This document shows, one piece after another, positions 1 through 13,136 of a DNA stretch of 64,000 nt. A model generated the notes under the pieces. The model saw only the letters and a program-made list of their open reading frames with translations. It was not told the DNA's origin and did no database searches. The stretch comes from Silurus meridionalis (Eukaryota; Chordata; Actinopteri; Siluriformes; Siluridae). Made by a program: the position numbers and the translations under genes. Location of the stretch: positions 8,014,346 to 8,078,345 of the forward strand of contig NC_060906.1 in NCBI RefSeq assembly GCF_014805685.1, read 5' to 3'. Every line of letters begins with the position of its first letter. Positions within the stretch are counted from its first letter, which is position 1.

Positions 1-4
1 AGGT

Positions 5-31
5 TTGTGTGTGTGTGTGTGTGTGTGTGTG
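5..31. repeat. (GT)n microsatellite
   Basis: An uninterrupted GT dinucleotide run at the left edge of the window. The short open frame across it reads only Cys-Val repeats and is not a gene. Confidence 0.95.
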
Positions 32-964
32 CTTTGCTTGTCTGGGAAAGATTTCTCAGTTGCTTTGGAGAATCATTCTGAATATTTGCAAACCAGTAAG
101 TGCATTTCTCGCAACAATTTGTACAAAAAACACAATGCATTGGGTTTACGCAAAAGCCTGTGCTTTCAAAATCCTTAGTTTTTGTGTCAATGAACATCTC
201 ATTGCTATCAGAACAAGTTCTTCTGTGATTGTTCACAAACAAGATTGTCATAATGTTTAGTCACGTTGTCTGTATGACGGCGCACGGTTTCGGTGTTTCC
301 TGATGTAAACTACGGTTTGGATCACAATAATCGAAAATTCACAATTTCTTTTGAACGCCATCTATGAATTTTAGCAGCACAAATGTACACATGACTGCAT
401 GTAGGATACTGATTGCAAGAGACCAGATTTACACTTTTATTGTACTGTAATAGTGTTCGCTCGTAATTCTGTGTTTTGTCGCTAATTGAAGGTTTATGTG
501 ATTCACCTCTGACCTGTTTAAGAGATTTAGTTAATTATTGATTGACCTTATGCAGTTCACTCGCCTTCATTAGTGACATTCAAGATAAGATGAACAATTC
601 ATCAGTTCATGACATATTTACAAAAAAAAAAGTTTAACAGAAGTCTAAGCTTGACAAATATTACAACTGGTTTAACCATTTTGCATTCAAAGACTTATAT
701 AATGACCTGATGCTGAGATGTTTGGGGGTTAAAACTATTTAGTATTATATAAATAGATCAGCATCACATAAACAACTGATAATGTAGGAAACAGCAGAAA
801 ATTGTACGCAACTAAATGAATATACTAAAGCATTCACAATTTGATCAGAGCAACGAGAAAATGCTTTTATGATGTGCACAAGTGACAACATGAGGTTGAA
901 CAAGTCGGTTTGAGAATTTCCTTTCTGATTTGAGAAACGCTCCCAAGCAACTGAGAAAAACTGT
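32..964. other. Intergenic DNA, no gene seen
   Basis: AT-rich DNA without recognisable coding sequence, splice-flanked exon or clear repeat. It lies beyond the 3' end of pnoc. Confidence 0.6.
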
Positions 965-1212
965 AAGATGACAGAGTGTTATATTGGCATCCAGATTCCC
1001 CAGGCGGCAGTCTGATCGAGTGTCGGTGGGATGTGTTGAACAAATGAGTTGACAAACATGATCCATGGATGCCTCATTCACAACTTAAAGGATGTGCTGC
1101 CATGAACCACAGCACACCTTTAGGGGGTTTTATGTGGTCCAGGCATCTACAGGTCAGAGCTACAGACGGTGGTTTTAATGTTATGTCTGATTGGTGGGTA
1201 TATTAAGGCCAG
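965..1212 (-). mobile_element. Tc1-like transposon end fragment
   Basis: Read on the minus strand, the segment starts with a terminal-repeat-like stretch (ccaatcagacataacatta) and continues into sequence resembling the transposase 3' region of a common teleost Tc1 family. The same family recurs at 20905-21440 and 29697-30243. Only one end is present and it is decayed. The family match is from memory, not a search. Confidence 0.5.
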
Positions 1213-1245
1213 ATTGTTATTTACTTCAGAGGTCATGCACGCAAA

Positions 1246-1249
<4 letters not shown>

Positions 1250-1290
<41 letters not shown>
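1250..1290. repeat. (TG)n microsatellite
   Basis: About 20 tandem TG units. Confidence 0.95.
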
Positions 1291-1292
<2 letters not shown>

Positions 1293-1829
1293 CTCTAGAG
1301 GGCAGCATTGCTCTATGGATTTTATATATCTAGGTTTAAAAAAGATGGGGAGGCATCTAAAATGGCTCCCGATCCAACACACAGTGTCTATAACAAGAGT
1401 GGTCGAGTCACAAGTGTCATATTTTGTCTCATAATCGATTATATCATGGCGCATTGTACAATTAGAAACCTAATTTGGTTTTCTGAGGTGTTTAGTTAAC
1501 ATGATGTGTGTGCTGCACTATCTATGATAAGAACCCATTTTGTTTTCAGCAGGCAACCCAAACCTTCTGAGATGTAACTCGAAAAAAAATAAATCGTACA
1601 TGTCATAAAAAAAACCAAAAATCCATCCGTTCCTTGTGTGCACTTTAACCCAAGTGTGATCGACAGCGTGCAAGACGAAATGACAAACTCTATAAAGTGC
1701 TTTTTCCTTTCCCGACATTCAACATCGTGGGACAGACAAAAACGACCACAGTGCTCTGTGATTCCTCCTACTGTACATCCAGAGCTGTATACTGATGGAC
1801 ATGCTCAATTTAAGTTTCAGTGCATCGCT

Positions 1830-1835
1830 TTTATT
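1830..1835 (-). terminator. Probable pnoc polyadenylation signal
   Basis: AATAAA on the minus strand about 255 bases past the pnoc stop codon. A second AATAAA lies at 1888-1893, so either or both could be used. There is no transcript evidence. Confidence 0.5.
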
Positions 1836-2087
1836 TCTGCCAAGGTTCAAACTCAGCCAGCGGCCGAGATTCAAAACCAACAGCTTGTTTATTACTAAAT
1901 TAATGAGCGCAGATGAGCCCGAAATATCAATAGTGGAAACAAATGAACAAACTCATAAAAAAAAAAAAAAGAAAGAAAAAACGTCTGTTGTTGGATGGCA
2001 ATGCGATCTCTTTAACATCTTGTAGCTCATCTTGAATGTGGAACATGATGGAGGTAAGAGGAGAGATCAACACCTACTGTAGGGTGT

Positions 2088-2705
2088 TTAAACCTCATTC
2101 TTTTGTCGAACTGCGGCTGTGGAGAGGTTGGAGAAGTGGCCCGAGCGGCCCGTGCGTGCCGTGAGACTCAGGTACTGCCTCAACAGCTGGCTCACCCGCT
2201 TCTGGTTGTTCCACTTGCGGGCTGACTTTCGGATCCCGATGAAGCCACCGTATCGCTTCTGCAGGGGTCTTCCGGAGCTCACCAGCTTACGGAAGCCATG
2301 GCGACCTTTCATAAACCCGCCGAAGCGTTTCGAAAGATCGAGGCCGGCGTCGCCATCTCGGTCCTGCTCTTCAACTTTGTTGAAGTTCTCTCGCTCCTCT
2401 TCGTCATCCATACCGGCATCGAGCCCCACGTCATAGGATTCCCCGGCCTGCTCCGATTTTTGCACGTCCTCAGAAGGCTCTTGACTGCTGAGCGCTTGAG
2501 CCATGTGGCGGAAACGCTCCAATGCTTCGGAGTATTCCAAGCCTTCATCTTCCATCTTCACTATAGCCAGAGGCTTTTCTTCGTCTTCTGTACGCTTCGA
2601 TAAATCACGTGACGGCAACGTGGCTGGGTTTTGAACCAACGATTGGTAGCAGAGGTCCCAGGTCTGAGTCGGGAACGCCTGGGCCTCACATTCCAGCAAA
2701 CACAC
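2088..2705 (-). CDS. pnoc: pnoc main coding exon
   Basis: Encodes precursor residues 42-246, starting with GTG (Val) straight after a CAG acceptor and ending with TAA. It carries the last three conserved cysteines, the acidic spacer and every bioactive peptide. The open frame on the opposite strand (2119-2436) is a shadow. Confidence 0.95.
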   Translation of the reverse strand: MCLLECEAQAFPTQTWDLCYQSLVQNPATLPSRDLSKRTEDEEKPLAIVKMEDEGLEYSEALERFRHMAQALSSQEPSEDVQKSEQAGESYDVGLDAGMDDEEERENFNKVEEQDRDGDAGLDLSKRFGGFMKGRHGFRKLVSSGRPLQKRYGGFIGIRKSARKWNNQKRVSQLLRQYLSLTARTGRSGHFSNLSTAAVRQKNEV

Positions 2706-4034
2706 CTGTCAAGACATCACATCAAATGTTACAACTCCAATTCCTAAAAGCTAACGTAAACAGAATGCGTTCATTTACAAATCCCATAAATCTATTTTTT
2801 ATTCACAATGGAACATAGAAAACATACCAAATGTTTAAATTGAGGACATGTACCATTTCAAGGAACTGAACTGGCCTGCCTGTAGTCTAGGCCTTTTATC
2901 GTTTGAAAACATTTGACGCATCATTTAACGAAAAACAACAAAGCTAGCTAGAATCCTGTATCAGACACGTATGGGACAACATTCCTCTACCTTAACTTTG
3001 GCAACTGATCTCATGATATTAACTAACCCTAGATGATTACATGACCTGGTTGCAGCCATCAATTTTAAAATGTCCTTAAATTGGTATATATTCTCACTTT
3101 TTATATGTTTACAATATGTTATATTGTGAATAGAATATAGGTTTTGGAAATTTACAAATCGTTGAATTCTGTTTTTATTTACATTTTACACTTTTCTTGG
3201 GATATAGGGTTGTACTTCAACACAATAGTTCTATTAATACTGAATATAAATCCTGACTATCGGCTGTGTCACAGCTCGTGGGTGTAGGAAAAGATCCTAA
3301 TATACCAAATGAGTCAAATGGTCTATTACTTCAGGAATAGAAATCATCATTTGTGGAGAGAAAGGCTGTAAAAACATTAAGCGTTGTATAGCAGAAAGCT
3401 CTGCAATGTCCCTGGAAATTGATTACCCATTGCAAATGAAATACAGGCTACAAAGAAATTCTTGTGCATTGAATTTAAGGAAGTTGTACATGCAGAAAAG
3501 TAAAAATAAAAAGAAAGAAATGTGCAAATATATCTGTATGCTATAATAACAGCAGCTAGTTCAATGTGAGGATGTGTGAAATGAAAGACTGATAGCATGA
3601 GGGGTTTTTTGTTCCAGCCTGAAAAGGCTCTTGTGAGAATCAGTAAAATGCCAGGCACATAAGTGGCAGCCTTTCCTCCAACCAATTATGTGCATATATT
3701 AACTAAATCGACTCAAGCACAGCTTTTTGCATCTTCAAACCCATTAGGAAGTTGATTAAAGAGCAAGTGGCGTGACACTGAAAGCAATTTTTTATACTTT
3801 TTTGGCCCCAATTTAAACTGCACACAGAACAACCCGGGCTTTTGTTGAGTAACAAAAGTGAGAGACTTTTTTATAAAGAGAGGGAGAGAGAGATTATAAG
3901 TGATCACTCACGAGCGTGTTGAAAGTCTGCTGCGGGGGCAGGAGAAGTGCGCAGGTTAGACAATCGCCCTGGCAGTCGCTGCGACTCGGGACACACAAAC
4001 TCAACAACAGAAGGACCCACAGTGGCGTCTTCAT
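2088..4034 (-). CDS. pnoc: Prepronociceptin, opioid-family neuropeptide precursor
   Basis: Precursor of nociceptin/orphanin FQ, a secreted neuropeptide acting on the NOP (OPRL1) receptor. Two coding exons (3912-4034 and 2088-2705) join in phase 0 through a GTGAGT donor and a CAG acceptor, giving 246 residues. Residues 1-19 form a signal peptide with a Leu-rich core. Cys21, 25, 28, 43, 47 and 60 form the six-cysteine N-terminal domain of opioid precursors. An acidic middle follows, then Lys-Arg-bounded peptides: FGGFMKGRHGFRKL... (from residue 169), YGGFIGIRKSARKWNNQ (193-209, nociceptin) and VSQLLRQYLSLTAR... (from 212), which resembles mammalian nociceptin-II. At 246 residues it is longer than the roughly 176-residue human protein. 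Whether it is the a or b teleost copy cannot be told. The upstream promoter and non-coding exon lie near 13.3 kb. Confidence 0.96.
2202..2252 (-). other. pnoc: Nociceptin/orphanin FQ peptide
   Basis: Encodes the 17-residue YGGFIGIRKSARKWNNQ, with Lys-Arg immediately before and after for prohormone-convertase cleavage. The basic RKSARK core matches mammalian nociceptin. Residue 1 is Tyr, whereas mammals have Phe. Confidence 0.95.
2259..2324 (-). other. pnoc: Second opioid-like peptide, Phe1 Met-enkephalin core
   Basis: A 22-residue segment between Lys-Arg sites starting FGGFMKGRHGFRKL. It has a Met-enkephalin-like core in which Tyr1 is replaced by Phe. It lies immediately upstream of nociceptin, roughly where mammalian precursors carry nocistatin. 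Its function is unknown. Confidence 0.8.
2706..3911 (-). other. pnoc intron between the coding exons
   Basis: A 1,206-base GT-AG intron in phase 0. AT-rich, with no repeat or second gene recognised. Confidence 0.85.
3912..4034 (-). CDS. pnoc: pnoc first coding exon
   Basis: 41 codons from ATG at 4034 to a GTGAGT donor at 3911. It encodes the signal peptide and three of the six conserved cysteines (residues 21, 25, 28). A likely acceptor CAG at 4045-4047 leaves only 10 leader bases in this exon, so most of the 5' leader must come from an upstream exon. Confidence 0.93.
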
Positions 4035-4254
4035 GGCTTCTTTACTGTACAATCCCCAGGAATGGTTTGTGCTTTAAAAGATTGCAGGATTTCCTAAGTA
4101 TAAAAAAAAGTGGAGTATAAAGTACAGAGGGAAAAATTAGTCATTTTTGGAGTCACACTTTTTTTTCTTTCTAGCATTTACATTAAAAAGCACTGGTTCA
4201 GTTTCTTTAACAGACGTACAATCTATTTTGTATATATATAGTATATCACTGGGT

Positions 4255-4440
4255 CATTAACATTTATGGCATTTGGCAGATGCCTTTATCCAGAGGGACT
4301 TACAGTTATCTCTTTCATACATCTAAGCAGTTGAGGGTTAAGAGCTCAAGGGCCCAACAATGGCAGTGCTGGTATTTAAACCCATGATCTTCCAATCAGA
4401 TGTCCACCATCTTATCTACTGTGCTAGCACTTCACAGAAC
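4255..4440. repeat. Dispersed teleost repeat (SINE or LINE-tail like)
   Basis: Contains catttggcagatgcctttat followed by a ccagagggacttacag-type block, with a decayed related copy at 28160-28345. This block is widespread in fish genomes from memory; the exact class is uncertain. Confidence 0.6.
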
Positions 4441-4574
4441 ACAGCAAACAAAATGGGATTTAAGTCCAAAATGGGATAATCATCCTCTTAATTAGACTCA
4501 AACCTGTGCTGACATCTCCATTTGAGAGAATAATGAAGTATTTTTCAATTTTATAAACAAATTTTACTATTGAT

Positions 4575-5065
4575 AATGATATTAATAATAATAATAATAA
4601 TAATAATAGTCATAATAATAATAATAATAATAGTTATAATAATAAGAAGAAGTGGAAAAAACAGGTGAAGAAGTAGACAAGGAAGAATAGTAGGAAGTAG
4701 GAGAAGAATACTAAAAAAAATATGATGATGATGATGATAATGATTAAGAAATAGAGGAAGAAGAAAAGGAGGAGGAAAAAGAAACAGTAGAGGAAAACGA
4801 AGAAGAAGATGGTAGTGATAAAGTAGAGGAAGACTCAAAAGTGAAAAATGAATTAGAAAAGTACGGGGAGGAAGAGGATTAAAAAGAAGAGGTGGAAGAA
4901 TTTAAAGAATTACAGGAGGAAGAAGCAGAAAAAAGATGAAGTAAAAGAGTAGGGGGGAGAGCAAAAGGAAGAGGGTGAAGAATTAAAAAGGAAAAGAAGA
5001 TGACTTATGGGAATAAGAAGAGGTTGAGGATAAAGAGGAAGAAGAAAAAGAAGTAGTATAGTATA
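4575..5065. repeat. (AAT)n run grading into a long purine-rich tract
   Basis: AAT triplets to about 4645, then about 420 bases made mostly of G and A on the plus strand (gaagaag, ggaggag, gaggaag words). Minus-strand open frames here are Leu/His/Pro low-complexity artefacts. It lies in the first intron of pnoc. Confidence 0.85.
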
Positions 5066-5860
5066 TATAGATTTAGTTATAAGACAAAAGTACATTACAA
5101 TAGAATACATAGGATTACCAAATATGTTAGCAGCTGAAAGAACACAGTGTGTGCAGAATATTCATTATTCAAGTTACAGATGATGAGGGTTGAATACTGA
5201 TGATAAATGGAGGATTAAATAACGAACAACACATCAGCCATGTCAGTGTTATCCACACCCAGGAAACATGACCGTAATTAGTAAATATAACAAATGTATC
5301 CTACTCATGAGTTATTAATTGGTGTTTCTCAACACTGAAATAAGAAACGCTCACATCATGCTATACACTTTACACTCAAGTCTTGATCCTGTGGTGTTCG
5401 CCCTCGGATATTGCGCAGTATCTGAGAAATCCAACGCTTCACTTGTGAACCTGATGCATTTTAATTCATTTAAAGTAGGTGGAGGAGAGATGCGTGATAA
5501 TTTCACGGTGCGCTAAACGTTGAACCCAATTTCATGGGTTTTTGATAGTATCTGCTAAAAAGCTCACGGTGTTGCTGAAGGACAACAACGCAGCAGTGGA
5601 GGTTTGGGTATTAAATTACTGGTTTAGGAGAAGACGGAAGAAGATCCTGTCTTGCCTAGAATGTAGAAAGAAGCACGATAGCAGGTAGTGTCAAGGTTTT
5701 ATAGCAAAATAATAAAACGTCTATATTTCGATGCATAGCCAACGATACAATACATTAAAGAGCCATATAGTGCAGCTACCAATGCGATGCGATTACCATG
5801 CAGTGTGCTCCGATTTCAATTTCGATTCAACACAATGCGATTCAATGCAATGGCAAAATA

Positions 5861-7258
5861 CAGTGCATCTGGAAAGTATTCAGAGAGCTTCACTTTTTCC
5901 ACATTTTGTTATTGTTACAGCTTTTAAGTATAAGAACTTTGTATGAAATCTTAAAAAAAAAAAAAAATCACAAGTATTCACAGCCTTTGCTCAATACTTT
6001 GTTGAAGCACCTTTTATAGCTTTAAGCTTTATACACATATTTTTGGGCAGTTTCTCCCATTCTTCTTTGCAGAACCTCTCAAGCTCCATCAGGTTGGATG
6101 GGGATGTCGGTGCACAGCTATTTTCAGATCTCTCCAGAGATGTTTAATCAGGTTCAAGTCTGGGCTTTGACTGGGTCACTCAAGGACATTCACAGAGTCG
6201 TTCCGTAGCCACTTCTTTGTTGTCTTGACTGTGTGCTTAGGGTCGTTGTACTGTTGGAAGATGAACCGTCACCCCAGTCTGAGGTCCAGAGCTCTCTGGA
6301 GCATGTTTTCATCAAAGAGGTCTCTACACTGCATCATTTATCTTTCTTTTGATCATGACTAATCTCCCAGTTTCTGCTGCTGAAAAACATTCCCATAGCA
6401 TGATGCTGCCACCACCATGCTTCACTGTAGGGATGGAATTGGCCAGGTAATGAGCGATGACTAGTTTCCTCCAGACTTGACTTTTTGCATTTAGGCCAAA
6501 GCATTCAATATTTGTTTCATCAGACTAGAGACATTTTTTTTTCTCAACTCCAGGTGGCTGTCATGAGCCTTCAACTGAGGATTGGCTTCTGTCTGTCCAC
6601 TCTACCATACAGGCCTGTTTGGTGGAGTGCTGCAGAGATAGTTGTTCTTCTGGAAGGTTCTTCTGGAAGGTTCTTCTGGAAGGTTCTTCTCTCTCCACAG
6701 AGAAACACTGGAGCTCTTTCAGAGTAAACATCGGGTTCTTGGTCACCTCCCTGACTAAGGCCCTTCTCCCCCGATCGCTCAGTTTGGCCAGGCAGCTCCA
6801 CTCTAGGAAGAGTCCTGGTGAATCCAAACTTCTTCCATTTATGGATGATGGGGGCCACTGTGCAGATTGGGAAATTCAATGCTGACAAAATCTTTTGGTA
6901 CCCTTCCCCAAATCTGTGCCTCGATACAATCCTGTCTTAGATGTCTACAGACAATTCTTTGGACTTCATGGCTTGGTTTGTGCTCTGACATGCACTGCTA
7001 ACTGTGAGACCTTCTATAGACAGGTGTGTGAATTTCCAAATCATGTCCAATCAACTGAATTTACCACAGGTGGACTTAAATCGAGTTGTAGAAACATCTC
7101 TAAAATGATCAGTGGGAACAAATTTCTTTCACATTGTCCATGGGGTAAAAATTGATTTCACATCTATGGGGTATTGTTTGAAGAATTCTGAGGAAAAGAA
7201 TGAATTTTATCCATTTTGGAAGTTGTAACAACAAAATGTGGAAAAAGTGAAACGCTGT
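5861..7258 (-). mobile_element. Decayed Tc1-like transposon
   Basis: The left terminal repeat begins cagtgcatctggaaagtatt directly after TA (5859-5860). Its inner part (cactttttccacattttgtt) is mirrored near the right end, where aacaaaatgtggaaaaagtg is readable at about 7229-7250. The outermost 20 or so bases of the right terminus are lost or diverged. A minus-strand transposase relic fills the interior. Confidence 0.85.
5990..6969 (-). pseudogene. Tc1-like transposase pseudogene
   Basis: From an ATG at 6969 the minus strand reads an N-terminal helix-turn-helix region (SALNFPICTVAPIIHKWKKF near 6830-6890). A later segment matches NDPKHTVKTTKKW near 6230, and a [12 protein letters not shown] motif near 6160 is where the catalytic acidic residues are expected. 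A stop at about codon 12, further stops, frameshifts and a small triplication at 6650-6692 disable it. Confidence 0.85.
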
Positions 7259-7400
7259 AATCACTGGTGCTGAGAGAATACGCTAAAAGACACAGATTAG
7301 CGACCAGAAATCAATTTATATATTAAATATCGCTCACAAATTATCAGTCACTTTCTAAATAATAAAAGTATAGAAAATCTACTAATGATTATCTATAAAC

Positions 7401-8027
7401 TAGGGCTGTCAATCGATTAAAATATTTAATTGTGATTAATCACATGATTGTCACAAGTTAATTCGCAAATAATTGCAATTTAATCACACATTTTTATCTG
7501 TTCTAAATGTACAAGTTTCTATTACTCCAATCAACATGGACAAATATGGATGTTTTATGCAAATGTATGTTTATTATTAGTGAAACCAAACTCAACATAG
7601 AGCATGAAGACAAAATATTCTTGTAAATGTTTTAAAGTAATTATGGTGCAGTAATTTACCTAAAGCATCAGAACACCAAATGGAACTTTAGCCATGTTTC
7701 CACACGGACGGTTTTAATTGCTGGATGCTGGATTTTGGTGCTTGATTTGAGACTTGGCGCATCGGAAAACAGGTTTATTGATTAAAAATAAATTTTCAGT
7801 AGGTTTTTTTATTATATCTCAGTAAAGAAAGGAATTTAAGTAAATACATGTGTGTTGCATTAAAGATTACAATTTCACCCCTTTTATATTTATTTATTTT
7901 TTTGTTTATTTGTTTATTTTTATTTTGAATAAAAGTGGTTGAACAGAAATGCGCGCTGCATTATTCGCGTGTTAATAAAATTTGTGCCATTAAAATGAAT
8001 TTGCGTTCATTAACTTTGACAGCCCTA
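7401..8027. mobile_element. Non-autonomous hAT-like element
   Basis: Ends are perfect inverted repeats of at least 12 bases: tagggctgtcaa at 7401 and ttgacagccctaa's partner ttgacagcccta ending at 8027. Flanking 8-mers ctataaac and atataaat agree at six positions, consistent with a decayed 8-base target duplication. The interior is AT-rich and has no transposase. Confidence 0.8.
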
Positions 8028-8110
8028 ATATAAATAAATAGATTTTTAATGATGCAAATATGTAAAAACTATGTGCATTTTTTATCGATGCATCAATGCA
8101 ACAATGGTCT

Positions 8111-9194
8111 ATATATATTATATATATATTAGAGTATATTATATAGATATACTGTCACTCCTCTGCTTAAATATACATGATAGTTGATACTCTACATACC
8201 ATGCCATTATCTTTTTCAACCATCTCCTCACAACCGCATCACAACCACAGCACTGAGGCCAAACATGACCAAATGAGGCATAGGAGAGGAAATATTTACG
8301 CCATATGCCGATTAATTGTGCATATCTCCAGCCTGGGGCTGACGAGTTATCAAGTGACGTGTCGTGCTCAAAGACAAACTAGAAGGGCGTCGGTGTAGAA
8401 TGTTCAAATATGAGCTTTAATTGCATATATTCTTGCCCCCTGGTCCACATTTATAACCATGATGTAACTCTGACCTCGGAGTTTATCAGTCTTCACCACT
8501 CAGGACTAAATGCTCTTTTTTTTGCTCTTCTAGCCATATTGTTGAAGTCTGATTACGCTTTCTTAGCACATTATTATATGGAAGATATGCAAAATAAAGC
8601 GTCGCCATCTGTTTTTCCGCCCGATCACAAAGTTCATTAACGAAACTCATCATGGGCTTTAATTGATGTCTGAATTAGCATGTATGGCATAATGAAGAGG
8701 AAATGAGAGCGAGCGAGAGAGACCGGGAGCTACAACGAGTCTGACTCACTTCTGCCAGCACACATTAGTCACGACCAGATTAGGGCCTCGCACACTTCTT
8801 ATCGACCTTTAACCAAAAATCAACCTCTGAACTGTAATGAAGGCACTCTCTTTCCCTTTCTTTATAATTTCTATTGAAGTGAAAAAAGCAAAGCAGTGAT
8901 TACAGGCCAGTAATAGAGTGTATGAGGCTGTAGGCTGTGAGTGGTGAGGTCGTTTATGATGGCAGAACGATCACGAACAAACATTTTTCGGCCGATTTAA
9001 TCTCACGCACTATTAATGCAGCTCGATTCATTTTTCAAAAGTTATGTGATGAAAACGCTCTTTTTTAAAAACGGTTATTATTATTATTATCTCCCCTCAC
9101 TATAATCATTTATCGAACCGGGTTTTTAGAGGTAATGGAAGACTATGAAAATGCAGACAGTCTGAGTCTGCTTTTAGTTGCTCAACTAATTATA

Positions 9195-9198
<4 letters not shown>
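8111..9198. other. pnoc first-intron DNA with a candidate conserved block
   Basis: No coding sequence. The stretch 8640-8860 is non-repetitive, with TAAT-core words (tttaattgatgtctgaatta) of the kind found in homeodomain-rich enhancers. Whether it is conserved cannot be judged here. Confidence 0.35.

Positions 9199-9261
<63 letters not shown>
9199..9261. repeat. (TA)n microsatellite
   Basis: About 31 uninterrupted TA units. Confidence 0.95.
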
Positions 9262-9263
<2 letters not shown>

Positions 9264-9279
9264 CCAAAAAATTGGTATG

Positions 9280-9560
9280 TTGGTATTCAATTCAATTCAA
9301 TTCATTTTTATTTGTTTTGCACTTTTAACAATGAACATTGTCTCAAAGCAGCTTTACACAGAAAATGTCATGATTAAAAGTGAATATGTTCTTTATAAGT
9401 AAGTTTGTCTCTGATGAGCGAGCCGGTGGCGAATGTGGCAAGGAAAAACTCCCCGAGATGGCATAAGGAAGAAACCTTGAGAGGAACCAGGCTTCAAAGG
9501 TTGAACCCATCCTCATCTGGGTTGCACCGAATGTCCATTTTTTAGCAGATATACGATGAT
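9280..9560 (-). mobile_element. L2-type LINE 3' tail
   Basis: Very similar to 16600-16850 (aatgaacattgtctcaaagc, then agctttacacag and a cgagatggcataag block), which there joins an L2-like reverse transcriptase. This is therefore a 5'-truncated tail, inserted on the minus strand. Confidence 0.75.
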
Positions 9561-9629
9561 GGTATGTGCTAATTAAAAATCCCATTTCAAATTTGATGTT
9601 ATAATAACCTCCACTCTGCTCTGTTCCAC

Positions 9630-10000
9630 TAGATTTTAGACTTTGCTTATAGAGAATTGTGCTCATTCATCACAAGGGTGTTAGTAGGTACTGATGTAGG
9701 TGAGGTTAAGAGGTCTGGGGTGCAGTCAGTACTCACATTTACCCCAAAGGTGTTAAGTAGTGTTCAGATTAAAGCTCTATAGCAGAACGTTCACTCCAAC
9801 TCATGTAAAGCATATCTTCATTGTCATGCTGGAACAGGTTTAGGTCTCCTTGTTTAAGTGAATGGACAATTTCATTCTACCACATCCAAAGACATCCTAT
9901 GCAATTGTGTGCCTCCAACATTGTGGTTAGAGTTTGGGGAAGAATACCAAATGGCTATAAAAGTCAGGTCTCTCAATGCTTTTGTCCATATAGTGTATAT
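9630..10000 (+). mobile_element. Short TA-flanked element, family A
   Basis: Shares blocks such as catgctggaacaggtttagg and ctctatagcag with copies at 18924-19432, 46344-46785 and 47585-47850. The right end is ttgtccatatagtgta. No coding capacity. Confidence 0.7.
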
Positions 10001-11940
<1,940 letters not shown>

Positions 11941-12383
11941 TTATGTATACACTCATAGCTTGTCATGCTCAGAGACATTGCACTCGTTTTATGGCTTTAT
12001 GAGCCATTTGAAAAAATGTTGGAGGTAAAATTAGGAGTACTCCAAACCCTGACAAGTGCTGCAGTCCCCCAAAACAGTCTTGATTAGCACAGTATGATAC
12101 GCATACTTAGCCTTCTGATGAGTAAGAAACAAAGGGCATTCCAGCACAGAGCGAGATGTCGCTTGCGTCAGGATAATGACGACAAAATCAAGGATAAAAG
12201 ATCAAACAAATTCTAGTAGCCTATATTTGGTCCCTTTTTGGCTGTAAGTACTACAAGTTCTCAAATGTAGGGGGATAATATAGCCTAAATTAATGAATTT
12301 ATTAGGATTTCAAGTATTTTTGAGTACAATTCTGGTAAAGTGTTGCAATAAGGTTCTCAATAATTAAAATCTAGATAAGAAAT

Positions 12384-12388
<5 letters not shown>

Positions 12389-12452
<64 letters not shown>
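12389..12452. repeat. (TA)n microsatellite
   Basis: About 32 TA units in AT-rich DNA. The surrounding 11941-13077 holds nothing else recognisable. Confidence 0.95.
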
Positions 12453-12456
<4 letters not shown>

Positions 12457-13077
12457 TTGAGATATATAGATAATTCTAACAAGAAATGAATACATCAAAA
12501 AGTTGTCATGATGGCAGTTATTTAGGTTTATGTTTCTATCCTATCACATCATTTGCATGATGTTCTATCAGTCATAGCTGCACTGAGCATGCACTTCCTG
12601 CTAAACCTATCTACAAAAAGACAGAAAAATATGACCTAATTAATTCATAAATAAACAAACAAATAATTAAAACCTCCATTACCCTGCAACTTTATAGACA
12701 TTTAGCTGTTTAGGATGAACGTTGGTGAGAAAGCTCATAATCACTGTATAATTTTTGCTTATAATATTTTTTTTGTTTTTCAGAAACAGTTTGTGCAATA
12801 AATATATAAAAATGTATATAAAAAAACAACACACTATTTGCTATATAAAATAACCCAAAACCATAATACCAACCAGTGGAAAATCTGTTTCCCGAAAGGT
12901 TAAAGGAAGTGATAACTAATATAACTAATGGGTTCTTTTGAGGAATTGCTTAGTCATTATAAACTGTCACATGGGAATGTCACTATAATGGTAATGAATT
13001 TCCTTTGACACACTACACACACACAAAACAGTCAATATGGTTGTAAATATTAATTACATTTTTTTTTCTTAGTGATG

Positions 13078-13101
13078 ATTATGATAATAATGATGATGAT
13101 A

Positions 13102-13134
<33 letters not shown>

Positions 13135-13136
13135 GT
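13078..13136. repeat. (GAT)n microsatellite
   Basis: Tandem GAT/GATAAT units, ending about 150 bases from the donor of the probable first pnoc exon. Confidence 0.9.

Larger units (their letters stand above)
5695..8110. repeat. Old dispersed repeat split by two later insertions
   Basis: The pieces 5695-5860, 7262-7400 and 8028-8110 appear to be one repeat. The middle piece (gctcacaaattatcagtcac, then tttctaaataat) matches 54236-54370 closely. The gaps are filled by a Tc1-like element (5861-7258) and an hAT-like element (7401-8027). Confidence 0.6.

Noticed and set aside
2119..2603. Plus-strand frames of about 100 codons over pnoc
   Set aside because: They are shadows of the pnoc coding exon on the opposite strand.
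4551..5110. Leu/His/Pro-rich minus-strand frames resembling membrane proteins
   Set aside because: They are products of the AAT and purine-rich low-complexity tract; no splice or start context.
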